A stretch of 20,429 bases of DNA from positions 1-20,429 of IMG/VR virus record IMGVR_UViG_3300030085_003871. One strand, given 5' to 3'. The stretch is from a virus. A program made the position numbers and the translations under genes. Below the pieces are notes generated by a model. It ran no database searches and had not been told where the DNA came from. It saw nothing but the letters and a program-made list of their open reading frames with translations. Position 1 is the stretch's first letter. Each line of letters opens with the position of its first letter. Positions 12,269-20,385 of the stretch are shown piece by piece.

Positions 12269-13972
12269 GTGTTATCGAATAGTGATTTAAAAATAAGTCT
12301 ATTAGATAAAAAATACTCTAAGGATATTAAGACGCTTATCCGAAGATTTCGCCGTGCCTATCCAACAGATATAAATTACATACGAAGACTTGATAAAGAA
12401 TATAAAATAATTGAAGAAAAGGGTTTCATAAATACGTTTCATAGAGTATGTGATTTATTAGATATTATCAAAGATAAAAACATTCCTCACGTATTACGAG
12501 GTTCAGCCGCTTCATCTCTCGTGTGTTATCAACTCGGTATTAGTGATATAAATCCCATCAAAGAAAAAATACCTTTAACACGTTTTATGAATTTTTGTCG
12601 TGATACTCAACCTGACATTGACTTAGATGTACCTCATTGGACACGTGATGGATTGATTGATGAGTTTCACGAGAAACATCCTGGTAAAGTAGCTCGTATC
12701 AGTAATAAAGTTATGTACAAACCTAAAAGTGCTATGAGAGAAGCTATCAGAAAGTTTGGGCATAGAAAGTTTTTACCTAGAAACTACAAGTTAGACAAAA
12801 TATTTCCTGACCCTATTGTACGAAGAGATGTAAAAACTTATGCTAAATCATTGATGGGAAAACAAAGACAATGGTCATTACATTGTGGAGGTCTCATAGT
12901 ATTTAATGATAAAGTACCAGAAGACTTATGGTTAAAAGAAGAGAAAAAACAAATCATATTAGACAAGTATGATGTTGAGGAACAAAACTTAATCAAAATA
13001 GATTTATTGTGTAACAGAGGTCTTTCTCAGTTGTGGGAGTTATCTGATAAACCGATAGCCGACTACGACCCATTTGACAAACAGGCATCAGAGTTGTTAT
13101 GTAGAGGTGAAGTATTAGGTCTAACTCAGAGTGAAAGTAGAACTATGAGAAAATGTATTTTAGCTCTACAACCTAAATCTGTATATGATGTAGCTCTTGC
13201 TCTAGCTCTGATACGACCAGCAGCTGCTGATGGAGGTCGTAAGGCTGCTTTCTTACGAAAAGAAAAAAACAGAAGACACATAATTACAGACGAAGATGCT
13301 ATCGAATACATATCAGATAGTGTTGATTGTTCACTTGATAAAGCTGATTATTACAGAAGAGGATTTAGTAAACAGATTCCTAACGTGATAAGTGAATTTA
13401 TGGCTCAACTACAAAATCAAAAAGGTTCAGTTGAGAAAGCAAATATATTAAAAGAGTTACGACACTCACCTAAGTATAGTTATTGTAGAGGACACGCCTT
13501 AGCTTACGGACAATTAGTATGGGCATTAGCTTACTGGAAGTCGAGAGAACCTCAAAGATTTTGGGAAGCTACTCTTACACATTGTCATTCAAGTTATAGA
13601 AAATGGGTACATCCTCGTCAGAATATTCTTGCGGGTAATTATCTATATAACAAAGTACAAGGTACACCTATGCAACAATTTGAAAAAACAGGATGGTGGA
13701 ACTCACCTGACTTTCTTTCAAAAGATTTTGGTTGTGAAGATTCTCAAGGTGTAACTTACTTCTCAGGTTTAGTAGCAAACACAAGAACAATATACCGATA
13801 TAAAAAGAAATTAGTTTTGATGAGTATAGGAGTTGACAATAATAAATTTGAAGATTTGATTATTGACAAAAGTATATTCAGAGGAGGAAAACAATGGACA
13901 TTTGTAGAGGGTTGTGGACTACGAAAACCTCAATTCAATTCTGATTACATAGAAGTCTCACATTTACTATAA
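12269..13972 (+). CDS. DnaE-type DNA polymerase III alpha core, PHP-less
   Basis: 567 residues against about 1160 in E. coli DnaE. The family C palm and fingers are clear: HVLRGSAASSLVCYQLGISD (74-93), the metal-binding PDIDLD (115-120), KVARISNKVMYKPKSAMREA (140-159), WSLHCGGLIVF (202-212), the third acid in IKIDLL (D245), and GLTQSESRTMRKCI with ALALIRPA near 284-315. All three catalytic acids are present, so it may be active. The N-terminal PHP domain and the C-terminal OB-fold and tau-binding regions are missing, so the protein is a stripped catalytic core. It could be a second polymerase beside a family B enzyme elsewhere, or a regulator. GTG start with AAAGG at 12259-12263. It follows the tRNA-Sec and ends before a terminator. 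Confidence 0.9.
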   Translation: MLSNSDLKISLLDKKYSKDIKTLIRRFRRAYPTDINYIRRLDKEYKIIEEKGFINTFHRVCDLLDIIKDKNIPHVLRGSAASSLVCYQLGISDINPIKEKIPLTRFMNFCRDTQPDIDLDVPHWTRDGLIDEFHEKHPGKVARISNKVMYKPKSAMREAIRKFGHRKFLPRNYKLDKIFPDPIVRRDVKTYAKSLMGKQRQWSLHCGGLIVFNDKVPEDLWLKEEKKQIILDKYDVEEQNLIKIDLLCNRGLSQLWELSDKPIADYDPFDKQASELLCRGEVLGLTQSESRTMRKCILALQPKSVYDVALALALIRPAAADGGRKAAFLRKEKNRRHIITDEDAIEYISDSVDCSLDKADYYRRGFSKQIPNVISEFMAQLQNQKGSVEKANILKELRHSPKYSYCRGHALAYGQLVWALAYWKSREPQRFWEATLTHCHSSYRKWVHPRQNILAGNYLYNKVQGTPMQQFEKTGWWNSPDFLSKDFGCEDSQGVTYFSGLVANTRTIYRYKKKLVLMSIGVDNNKFEDLIIDKSIFRGGKQWTFVEGCGLRKPQFNSDYIEVSHLL

Positions 13973-13974
13973 AC

Positions 13975-14004
13975 AAAAAAAGGGAAGCCGAAACTTCCCT
14001 TTTT
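13975..14004. terminator. bidirectional rho-independent terminator
   Basis: A stem AGGGAAG/CTTCCCT with loop CCGAAA is flanked by A-runs on the left and T-runs on the right. It can stop the plus-strand polymerase gene and the minus-strand gene at 14047-14268, which converge here. Confidence 0.92.
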
Positions 14005-14011
14005 AAGTGTC

Positions 14012-14033
14012 CAATAGTGTAGGAATACTATTG
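14012..14033. repeat. inverted repeat beside the terminator
   Basis: CAATAGT (14012-14018) and ACTATTG (14027-14033) form a 7-bp stem with an 8-base loop. There is no T-run on either strand. It may reinforce termination or protect the minus-strand mRNA 3' end. Confidence 0.5.
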
Positions 14034-14046
14034 TACTATTTCGCTC

Positions 14047-14268
14047 CTACTTTCGAAATAAACCCACCAACACCAACAAGGCGACGAGCCCGGCGAAACC
14101 CGATTCGCCAAACTTGTTTATGATGGATGTTAGGTTACCAATAACATTGACACCAAAGATACCACTTCCAAAGATAACTTCAGATATAGCACCTATGGTT
14201 ACAAAAGATAACAATAGATGAGCTAAGTCATCAATGTATCCTTTGACCGTTGTTACGATTTCCTTCAT
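14047..14268 (-). CDS. small membrane protein, holin-like
   Basis: The only confident minus-strand gene. 73 residues: a charged N-terminus (MKEIVTTVKGYIDDLAH) and two hydrophobic segments (LLLSFVTIGAISEVIFGSGIF and FAGLVALLVLVGLF) joined by VNVIGNLTSIINKFGESG. The GGGAG ribosome site lies at 14275-14279. Similar 70-80-residue proteins with VIGNI..II and a C-terminal hydrophobic span occur next to baseplate genes in marine T4-like phages, as I recall. A holin or virion-linked role is possible. Local GC is higher than in the surrounding genes. It converges with the polymerase gene on a shared terminator and has its own leader with an attenuator-like hairpin. Confidence 0.75.
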   Translation of the reverse strand: MKEIVTTVKGYIDDLAHLLLSFVTIGAISEVIFGSGIFGVNVIGNLTSIINKFGESGFAGLVALLVLVGLFRK

Positions 14269-14288
14269 GGTTTTCTCCCGTTAGTTAG

Positions 14289-14328
14289 AAAAAAAAGGCT
14301 ACCCAGTAATTTTGCTAACCGAGTAACC
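14289..14328 (-). terminator. minus-strand terminator in the leader of the holin-like gene (possible attenuator)
   Basis: Read on the minus strand, GGTTACTCGG and CTGGGTAGCC form a 10-bp stem with three G-T pairs, followed directly by eight T residues. It ends 10 bases before the Shine-Dalgarno of the gene at 14268. It would either regulate that gene by premature termination or end a short RNA of about 80 bases. Confidence 0.75.
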
Positions 14329-14372
14329 TCCAATAATAACTATATTGTAAGTAAATAATAAATTCTAATATA

Positions 14373-14412
14373 TATTTATATATTAAAGTTTTTAAACTAC
14401 GATATATTTATA
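14373..14412. promoter_or_regulatory. two copies of the TATTTATA / TATAAATA octamer in the divergent intergenic region
   Basis: TATTTATA occurs at 14373-14380 and 14405-14412, reading TATAAATA (the T4 late -10 sequence) on the minus strand. They lie between the minus-strand gene at 14268 and the plus-strand baseplate module at 14440, where both transcripts should start. The second copy continues into TATAAT on the plus strand. The whole gap 14329-14439 is otherwise AT-rich and has no frame of note. Confidence 0.5.
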
Positions 14413-14439
14413 ATTGAGTAATAACATTTAAGGTAGATT

Positions 14440-14832
14440 ATGGCTATTGACTACGAAATCTTTGAAGGAAAATCTCTTTCATCTCTTTTCAAAGACATAT
14501 ACGACAATACAGAATATAACAAAAAACAATTAGATATACTTACAAAAGAACTTGTTCAGTTCATCAAAGATGGTGATACAGCTGTACAATTAGTTCCTAT
14601 GATAAAAGAATATCTTGAAATCAACGTTAAGAACGATGACCAACTTGTTAAGATGGCGGGTATTGTACAAAGATTGATTTCAGCTGAAAACAAGGCTGGT
14701 TCTGAAAACGAGTTTGGTTTATCAGAAGAAGAAAAAAGTCAACTATTAGCTGGAATGGAAGATACCATAAAAGACATTCAAATAGAATCAGACAAAATTC
14801 AAAATCGAATAGAATCAGTAAAAGGACAATAA
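14440..14832 (+). CDS. hypothetical protein opening the baseplate module
   Basis: 130 residues, acidic and helical, without Cys or membrane segments. The middle (QLVPMIKEYLEINVKNDDQL) and C-terminal part (EEEKSQLLAGMEDTIKDIQI) look like coiled-coil helices. No family recognised with confidence. It leads the structural operon and is followed with no gap by the gp5-like gene, whose AAAGGA ribosome site lies inside its last codons. A baseplate chaperone or small structural role is plausible from position only. Confidence 0.7.
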   Translation: MAIDYEIFEGKSLSSLFKDIYDNTEYNKKQLDILTKELVQFIKDGDTAVQLVPMIKEYLEINVKNDDQLVKMAGIVQRLISAENKAGSENEFGLSEEEKSQLLAGMEDTIKDIQIESDKIQNRIESVKGQ

Positions 14833-15831
14833 ATGTACAGAGAACGAAAGGGTGTTGACACGCATACCTCTATACCTTTAGACCGTTTAGGTACACCTCA
14901 ACAAATTAGTTCATACATTAAAAAACTAATCAAAGCATCACAATACGATTTTCACGAAACAGAACCTGTTGTTGTTAGTAAAGTCTATTTAAATGATACA
15001 GGATTACAAGGAGCAATCAAGGGAAAATTTTCAGTTTCGGGTGATGAAGTTGATGAAGTTTTTCCTATGATGCCACATATTCAGACAATCCCAGTTGTTG
15101 GTGAACACGTCTTAACAGCTGAGTATAATGGAAAACTTTTTTATTTTTCGATAATCAATAGAAAAAATTCAGTTAATGAAAATTCTATACCTGTTGATTT
15201 ACCACCTGATACTAAATTCGGTAAGACTTTTTTTAAAAAAGATATTAGACATATTGAGGTAAATGAAGGTGATGTTGTTTTTGAAGGAAGATACGGTAAT
15301 TCTATTAATATAGGATGTAATGATGCTAATAATTCACCAGTAATCAAGATAAGAACTGGTCAAACTCTTGATTCTGATACTCGAAAGATTACAGGAAAAT
15401 CTGTAAAAGAAAATATCGATACAGATGCTTCTTCAATATACCTAACTTCAGCTGGTTTACGTGATATTAAGTTTGATAATCAACAAATAACCGGAAAAAA
15501 AATACTAATAAAAAGTGATGGTATATTTATTAAAGGAAGTGATATTAGATTAGGTAGTGGTGATAATAACAATTTACAACCTGTTGTGAAGGGTAATGAT
15601 TTGAAAGAATTACTTGACCCGATATTTGCAGCTCAACAATCTGTAAATCAAGCTACAATAGCTAAAAACTCAGCAGAAATTATAGCTTCATCACCAGGAG
15701 GACCTACACCGAATCCTCAAAAAGTTGTTGATTTAACAAAAGAAAATAAAACACTTTTACAACAAAATAAAGATTTACAAAATGCAATAAATAATTCCAC
15801 TTATTTAAGTGATAAAGTAAAAACAATATAG
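14833..15831 (+). CDS. baseplate hub/spike protein (gp5-like, no lysozyme domain)
   Basis: 332 residues. The N-terminal half has an OB-fold-like section (VVSKVYLNDTGLQGAIKGKF, FPMMPHIQTIPVVGEHVLTA), then DVVFEGRYGNSINIG and NSPVIKIRTGQ, a block typical of the gp5-type hub protein in marine T4-like phages. A beta-rich part (ILIKSDGIFIKGSDIRLGSG) resembles the start of a spike helix. The last 60 residues are a coiled coil (DLTKENKTLLQQNKDLQNAI). The lysozyme domain of T4 gp5 (575 residues) is absent, so wall cutting on entry must come from another protein. Neighbours gp25 and gp6 support a baseplate role. Confidence 0.75.
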   Translation: MYRERKGVDTHTSIPLDRLGTPQQISSYIKKLIKASQYDFHETEPVVVSKVYLNDTGLQGAIKGKFSVSGDEVDEVFPMMPHIQTIPVVGEHVLTAEYNGKLFYFSIINRKNSVNENSIPVDLPPDTKFGKTFFKKDIRHIEVNEGDVVFEGRYGNSINIGCNDANNSPVIKIRTGQTLDSDTRKITGKSVKENIDTDASSIYLTSAGLRDIKFDNQQITGKKILIKSDGIFIKGSDIRLGSGDNNNLQPVVKGNDLKELLDPIFAAQQSVNQATIAKNSAEIIASSPGGPTPNPQKVVDLTKENKTLLQQNKDLQNAINNSTYLSDKVKTI

Positions 15832-15839
15832 GAGTTGTT

Positions 15840-16283
15840 ATGACTAAAAAAGAACTTGTAAGGATAATACAAGAAGCGGTTCGTAGAGAAGTCAAAAAAG
15901 AGGTAGAAAAGATATTTATTAAGGAGGAATCTTCACCCACTTTAGAATCTATGATTTCTAAACCCGAAGTTTCTGAACCTAAAAAACAAATCAAATACAC
16001 AAAAGATGAAACTTTAAACAAAGTTTTAAACGAGACACGAGGAGGTCTCCCTCAACAAGGTAAGGAATCATATCCTACTTTAGGAGGTGGTGTATTCGAT
16101 ACAAGTCGAATGACTGAAATGTTAGGTTATGGTAAAAGTGAAGAAGTACAACGTGATATGGTAGCAGTCGATACTATGAAAAAAGCAGGTGTAACTTCCG
16201 AACAAGTACCTGAACACGTAACAAATGCTTTGACACGTGATTATAGTGATTTAATGAAAGCTATGAACAAGAAAGGTAATTAA
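15840..16283 (+). CDS. hypothetical baseplate-region protein
   Basis: 147 residues. A basic N-terminal helix (ELVRIIQEAVRREVKKEVEK) and a long flexible, Pro/Lys-rich middle are followed by a Gly-rich YPTLGGGVFDTSRMTEMLGY segment and an ALTRDYSDLMKAMNKK tail. Similar small proteins lie just before gp25 in marine T4-like phages, as I recall, and may be virion components. AGGAG at 15830-15834 precedes the start; the stop overlaps gp25 as TAATG. Confidence 0.7.
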   Translation: MTKKELVRIIQEAVRREVKKEVEKIFIKEESSPTLESMISKPEVSEPKKQIKYTKDETLNKVLNETRGGLPQQGKESYPTLGGGVFDTSRMTEMLGYGKSEEVQRDMVAVDTMKKAGVTSEQVPEHVTNALTRDYSDLMKAMNKKGN

Positions 16284-16699
16284 TGTCAGCTATTGAAACA
16301 GATTTAAATCCAAATAAAACCGTTGGATTGAAATTACCTTTAGGGAGAGATAAGTTCAATGATTTTGCTTTGACAAAAACTTCCTTAGAACAAGCTGAGT
16401 TCAATTTGAAAAATTTATTACAAACTTATATTGGTGAAAGACCAATGCAACCAACTTTTGGTAGTAAACTTTTAGAACTTTGTTTCGAACAACAAAATGA
16501 TGAGTTACCAGAAAACATTGAAAAAGAAGTGAGACGTGCTGTCTCAGAGTGGTTAGATTACATTAATATTCAAAACGTTGAGACTTTGACTGAAGAAGGA
16601 GATTTAAATCAAATTTATGTCAAGATAGATTACTCAACGACATTGAATCCTACTACAATAAATCAAATCACAATAGATGCTTCTACAGGAGGATATTAA
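16283..16699 (+). CDS. 25: baseplate wedge protein gp25
   Basis: 138 residues, close to T4 gp25 (132). It carries the GPW/gp25 fold: KLPLGRDKFNDFALTKTSLE, the lever segment NLKNLLQTYIGERPMQPTFG with the conserved ER-x-M-x-P-x-FG, then LELCFEQ and a beta-strand end. In contractile tails gp25 forms the wedge core with gp6 and gp53 and nucleates the sheath. It overlaps gp6 by one base, the usual pairing. Confidence 0.96.
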   Translation: MSAIETDLNPNKTVGLKLPLGRDKFNDFALTKTSLEQAEFNLKNLLQTYIGERPMQPTFGSKLLELCFEQQNDELPENIEKEVRRAVSEWLDYINIQNVETLTEEGDLNQIYVKIDYSTTLNPTTINQITIDASTGGY

Positions 16700-18690
16700 T
16701 GGCTCGTTCAAGTGTAAATAAAAATGTAGTTAAACAAGTAAACTATCTTAATAAAGACTTTTCAGATTTCAGAGATAGTTTGATTGAATATGCAAAGGTT
16801 TACTTCCCTAATACCTACAATGACTTCAATGAAGCTTCACCGGGAATGATGTTTATTGAGATGGCTGCATACGTTGGTGATGTATTATCGTATTACATTG
16901 ATTCTTCTTTTAGAGAATCACTTTTAGCTTATGCTGAAGAAAAAAGAAATGTTTATACGATAGCACAATCATTCGGTTACAAACCTAAAACAACTTCACC
17001 TGCTGTAGCTGTTTTAGATGTATTTCAGACCGTACCAGCTGTCAACAATAAACCAGATGAAAGATATGCTCTCAATGTAAAAGCAGGTACAACTCTTCAA
17101 GCAGCCTCGACTGGTACACAATTCCGAACTATTGAAGATTGTAACTTTAAGTTCTCAAGTTCTTTTGACCCTAAAGAAGTTAGTGTGTTTGAAAACGATG
17201 GTAGTACAATAACAAAGTTTTTACTGAAAAAACAAGTTAGAGTTGAAAGTGGTAACATTACTACTGAAAGATTTACATTCGGAGCCTCTGAAAAATATTC
17301 TCAAATCAAACTAGGTTCAACTGATGTAATTGAAATATTGTCCTGTACTGATAGTGATAATAATAAATGGTATGAAGTTGATTCGTTAGCTACTGATACT
17401 ATTTTTGAAGATATGGAAAATAATTCAGAAACAGACCCAACATCAGTTGTAAACAGAGATGTGGCTCCTTACATACTAAAATTAAAAAAGACAGCCCGTA
17501 GATTCACAACTTTTATTAACGATAATGATGAAACAATTTTAAGATTCGGAGCAGGAATATCAAGTAATCCTGATGAAGAGATTATTCCTAATCCTACAAA
17601 TGTTGGTTCGAGCTTACCAGGTAGTCCATCAAAGTTGACAAGTGCATTTGACCCAAGTAATTTTTTGAAGACAGAAGCTTACGGATTAGCTCCCAGCAGA
17701 ACAACTTTAACAATAGAGTATTCTCACGGAGGAGGTATCGATGATAATGTTCCTTCGAATGAAATAAATCAAATCACAAATATAGAGTATGAAATACAGG
17801 ATGCTTTGTTAAACGCGAGCACCGTTACTGATAGTAAGAACTCAGTTTCGTTTACAAACCCAAGACCCGCTACAGGAGGTTCATCAGGACAAACCGTCCG
17901 TGAGACACGTGAAAGTGCGTTAGCATATTTTCAAGCTCAAAGTCGAGCTGTAACTAAAGAAGATTATGTTGTGAGAGCTTTATCACTACCTCAAAGATAT
18001 GGTAACATAGCAAAAGTTCATATGGTACAAGATGACCAATTAAATAAATCAATAGGTTTCGATGAACTTGAAAGGAAAGTTACTCAAGCAGATGTTGATG
18101 CAGGAAGAACTATCAAACAACTACAAGTAAGAACTCCTAATCCTTTAGCTATGAATATGTATACTTTAGGTTATGACAATAATAGAAATTTAGCTCCTAT
18201 GAGTCAAATTGTAAAACAAAATTTATCAACGTATTTATCACAATTTAGATTAGTAACTGATGCCGTAAATATAAAAGATGCTTACGTAATCAACATAGGT
18301 GTTAACTTTTCTATTTTAACAAAAACAGGATTTAATAAAAACGATGTTTTGTTACAATGTGTAGCAGCAGTTCAAGATTTTTTCAATACAGACAGAATAC
18401 AAATAGGACAACCTATTGTTATCTCTGATATAGCTTACGAACTATCTTTGATTGATGGTGTAGCATCAGTAGTGAAGCCTGTTGAAAATAATCCGAATGA
18501 TTTACCGATTGTGATTGAAAACAAATATAAAACAACTGAGGGTTATTCAGGAAACTTCTATGATATTGCTAGTGGTATTATCGATGGTGTATTATATCCT
18601 GCTTTAGACCCAAGTATTTTTGAAGTCAAATATCCTGATTCCGATATTAAAGGAAAAGTAGTCGGTGATAACTTAGGTATAGTGGAGTAA
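16699..18690 (+). CDS. 6: baseplate wedge protein gp6
   Basis: 663 residues, nearly the length of T4 gp6 (660). The N-terminus has LNKDFSDFRDSLIEYAKVYF, FNEASPGMMFIEMAAYVGDV, LSYYIDSSFRESLLAYAEEK and RNVYTIAQSFGYKPK, the classic gp6/gpJ helical region. The middle contains ARESALAYFQAQSRAVTKED-like sequence (RETRESALAYFQAQSRAVTK) followed by YVVRALSLPQRYGNIAKVHM. The C-terminal part ends in a mixed domain (YKTTEGYSGNFYDIASGIID). gp6 dimers form the inner ring of the baseplate and drive its rearrangement on attachment. Neighbour to gp25, as expected. Confidence 0.96.
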   Translation: MARSSVNKNVVKQVNYLNKDFSDFRDSLIEYAKVYFPNTYNDFNEASPGMMFIEMAAYVGDVLSYYIDSSFRESLLAYAEEKRNVYTIAQSFGYKPKTTSPAVAVLDVFQTVPAVNNKPDERYALNVKAGTTLQAASTGTQFRTIEDCNFKFSSSFDPKEVSVFENDGSTITKFLLKKQVRVESGNITTERFTFGASEKYSQIKLGSTDVIEILSCTDSDNNKWYEVDSLATDTIFEDMENNSETDPTSVVNRDVAPYILKLKKTARRFTTFINDNDETILRFGAGISSNPDEEIIPNPTNVGSSLPGSPSKLTSAFDPSNFLKTEAYGLAPSRTTLTIEYSHGGGIDDNVPSNEINQITNIEYEIQDALLNASTVTDSKNSVSFTNPRPATGGSSGQTVRETRESALAYFQAQSRAVTKEDYVVRALSLPQRYGNIAKVHMVQDDQLNKSIGFDELERKVTQADVDAGRTIKQLQVRTPNPLAMNMYTLGYDNNRNLAPMSQIVKQNLSTYLSQFRLVTDAVNIKDAYVINIGVNFSILTKTGFNKNDVLLQCVAAVQDFFNTDRIQIGQPIVISDIAYELSLIDGVASVVKPVENNPNDLPIVIENKYKTTEGYSGNFYDIASGIIDGVLYPALDPSIFEVKYPDSDIKGKVVGDNLGIVE

Positions 18691-18694
18691 CTAA

Positions 18695-19834
18695 ATGCAT
18701 TATTTTACATTCGCAGAAAAAGATACAACTTTATATGAAAAAAGTGGTAGTTTAAATTCAGGATTAGATGAGATATTAGAAGTAAGAAAAGACGTTAGTC
18801 CTTCAGGTGAAGTGATAACCGTTTCTCGTATAATGATTAAATTTGATTTAGACACTATTTCAAAATTAAAAAATCAAAATGTTATAAAAGACAATGCACA
18901 ATACTTTTTAAATTTATTTGATGCTAGACCTACAGCTCTAGCTACTTCTCAAAGTTTATATGCTTATCCTGTAAGTCAATCCTGGACAATGGGTGATGGA
19001 CGTTCTTATGATGACCCAGTAACTACTGAAGGTTGTAGTTGGAATTTTAGACATGGTGAAACAGATGGTAAACTTTGGTCTGAAGAAACAGCCTCTGGAG
19101 GTTCTTGGTTTACTAATAATGATGGAGCATATGAAATGTCTCATTCATTCGGAGTCAAATCTTCTGATATGAGAATGGACGTAACAGGTGTTGTGAATGC
19201 TTGGTTAGACGGGACAATTCCTAATGAAGGATTTATAGTAAAACGTAGTGGTAGTTTTTATGACCCAACAACAACTTCGGGTTCTTTTGGAAATAATGAT
19301 AGTGGCAGTGATGAGGGTAATAGCACAAGATTTGGTAATTTTTCATTCTTCTCAACTGATACTCACACAAAATATCCTCCTACTCTTGAAGCAGTTTGGG
19401 ATGATTCAAAATGGACAACAGGTTCATTGAGTCCCTTGACAAAAGGTAACATTGAAGATATGGTTATCTATATGAAAGGACTTAGACCAGAATATAAAGA
19501 AAAATCAATAGCTAAATTTAGAGTTGTTGGTAGAGAAAGATTTCCTGAAACAACTTTTTCAACAACAAGTGATAACTTATCAGTCAAATATTTACCAAGT
19601 GGTTCATCATTCTACTCAATACTTGATGCTGAAACCGATGACGTTGTTGTACCCTTTGGTAGTGGTTCGAAACTAAGTTGTGATTCAGACGGAAACTATT
19701 TTCTACTTAGAATGGATGGTTATCAACCTGAAAGATATTACAAAATAGAATATAGAATACAAAGTGGCAGTACTACTGATGAAGAGACTGACCAGTATTT
19801 CGATGAAGGATTTACATTTAAGGTAACTCTATAA
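18695..19834 (+). CDS. virion structural protein with DNRLRE-like beta domain
   Basis: 379 residues, beta-rich. The first 240 residues resemble DNRLRE-type modules found on bacterial surface and phage proteins: TLYEKSGSLNSGLDEILEVR, SRIMIKFDLD, LYAYPVSQSWTMGDGRSYDD, MRMDVTGVVNAWLDG, NEGFIVKRSG and the closing PPTLEAVWDD strand. Gly/Ser/Thr-rich loops fit a carbohydrate-facing surface. The C-terminal 140 residues are a second beta domain (AKFRVVGRERFPETTF). Position directly after gp6 suggests a baseplate or tail-fibre-network component that contacts the host surface. The T4 counterpart, if any, is not clear. Confidence 0.75.
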   Translation: MHYFTFAEKDTTLYEKSGSLNSGLDEILEVRKDVSPSGEVITVSRIMIKFDLDTISKLKNQNVIKDNAQYFLNLFDARPTALATSQSLYAYPVSQSWTMGDGRSYDDPVTTEGCSWNFRHGETDGKLWSEETASGGSWFTNNDGAYEMSHSFGVKSSDMRMDVTGVVNAWLDGTIPNEGFIVKRSGSFYDPTTTSGSFGNNDSGSDEGNSTRFGNFSFFSTDTHTKYPPTLEAVWDDSKWTTGSLSPLTKGNIEDMVIYMKGLRPEYKEKSIAKFRVVGRERFPETTFSTTSDNLSVKYLPSGSSFYSILDAETDDVVVPFGSGSKLSCDSDGNYFLLRMDGYQPERYYKIEYRIQSGSTTDEETDQYFDEGFTFKVTL

Positions 19835-20385
19835 TGCCATACACAAAACAAGAATTACAAAATGTTGATTTTTATCAGGATTTTGTAAACGGATTACGAA
19901 ACACATATCTTGAACAAATCAAAGATTACGCTAATAGACCGATACCTTTTGGTGATGAAAATACAGATTTATATTTATTTGAGGACATCTTGACTGGTAT
20001 GGGATTAGAAGATGCTAATGTTTCTCAGGATAGTATCTATAAAACATTTCTTACACCAGAACAACAAAATTTTTCAAATTCATATCAAACAAAAAAATAT
20101 TCTATCTATGATAAATCCGAGTTATTGGAAAAAACTATTGATAGAAACATATCCGAACTATCTGAACTAAAAATTGGTAAAGAATTACCTGAAAATATTG
20201 AAAACGGAATGGTCGTAACTAATGATAAAGCTGATGATTCACGTAGATGGTTAATCGAAAATAATACTAAAAGAGAATTTTCAGATTTAGGTACATATTA
20301 TGCTACTGATTTTTCTTTAGTAAAGTTAGAGACGTTCAGTCAAAGTATTATCGATAGTATTGTTACAGGAGATGACATACAATAA
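19834..20385 (+). CDS. hypothetical structural-module protein
   Basis: 183 residues, acidic, no family recognised. It starts FYQDFVNGLRNTYLEQIKDY, with helical parts and an alternating charged middle (YSIYDKSELLEKTIDRNISE). The end (SLVKLETFSQSIIDSIVTGD) looks like a helix with an acidic tail. One-base TAATG overlaps on both sides place it firmly in the structural operon. Probably a baseplate or tail component, by position. Confidence 0.7.
   Translation: MPYTKQELQNVDFYQDFVNGLRNTYLEQIKDYANRPIPFGDENTDLYLFEDILTGMGLEDANVSQDSIYKTFLTPEQQNFSNSYQTKKYSIYDKSELLEKTIDRNISELSELKIGKELPENIENGMVVTNDKADDSRRWLIENNTKREFSDLGTYYATDFSLVKLETFSQSIIDSIVTGDDIQ

Noticed and set aside
14289-14330. preQ1 riboswitch, suggested by deazaguanine genes and an H-type-looking leader
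   Set aside because: The conserved preQ1 loop and A-rich tail are not present. The structure is a plain terminator hairpin.
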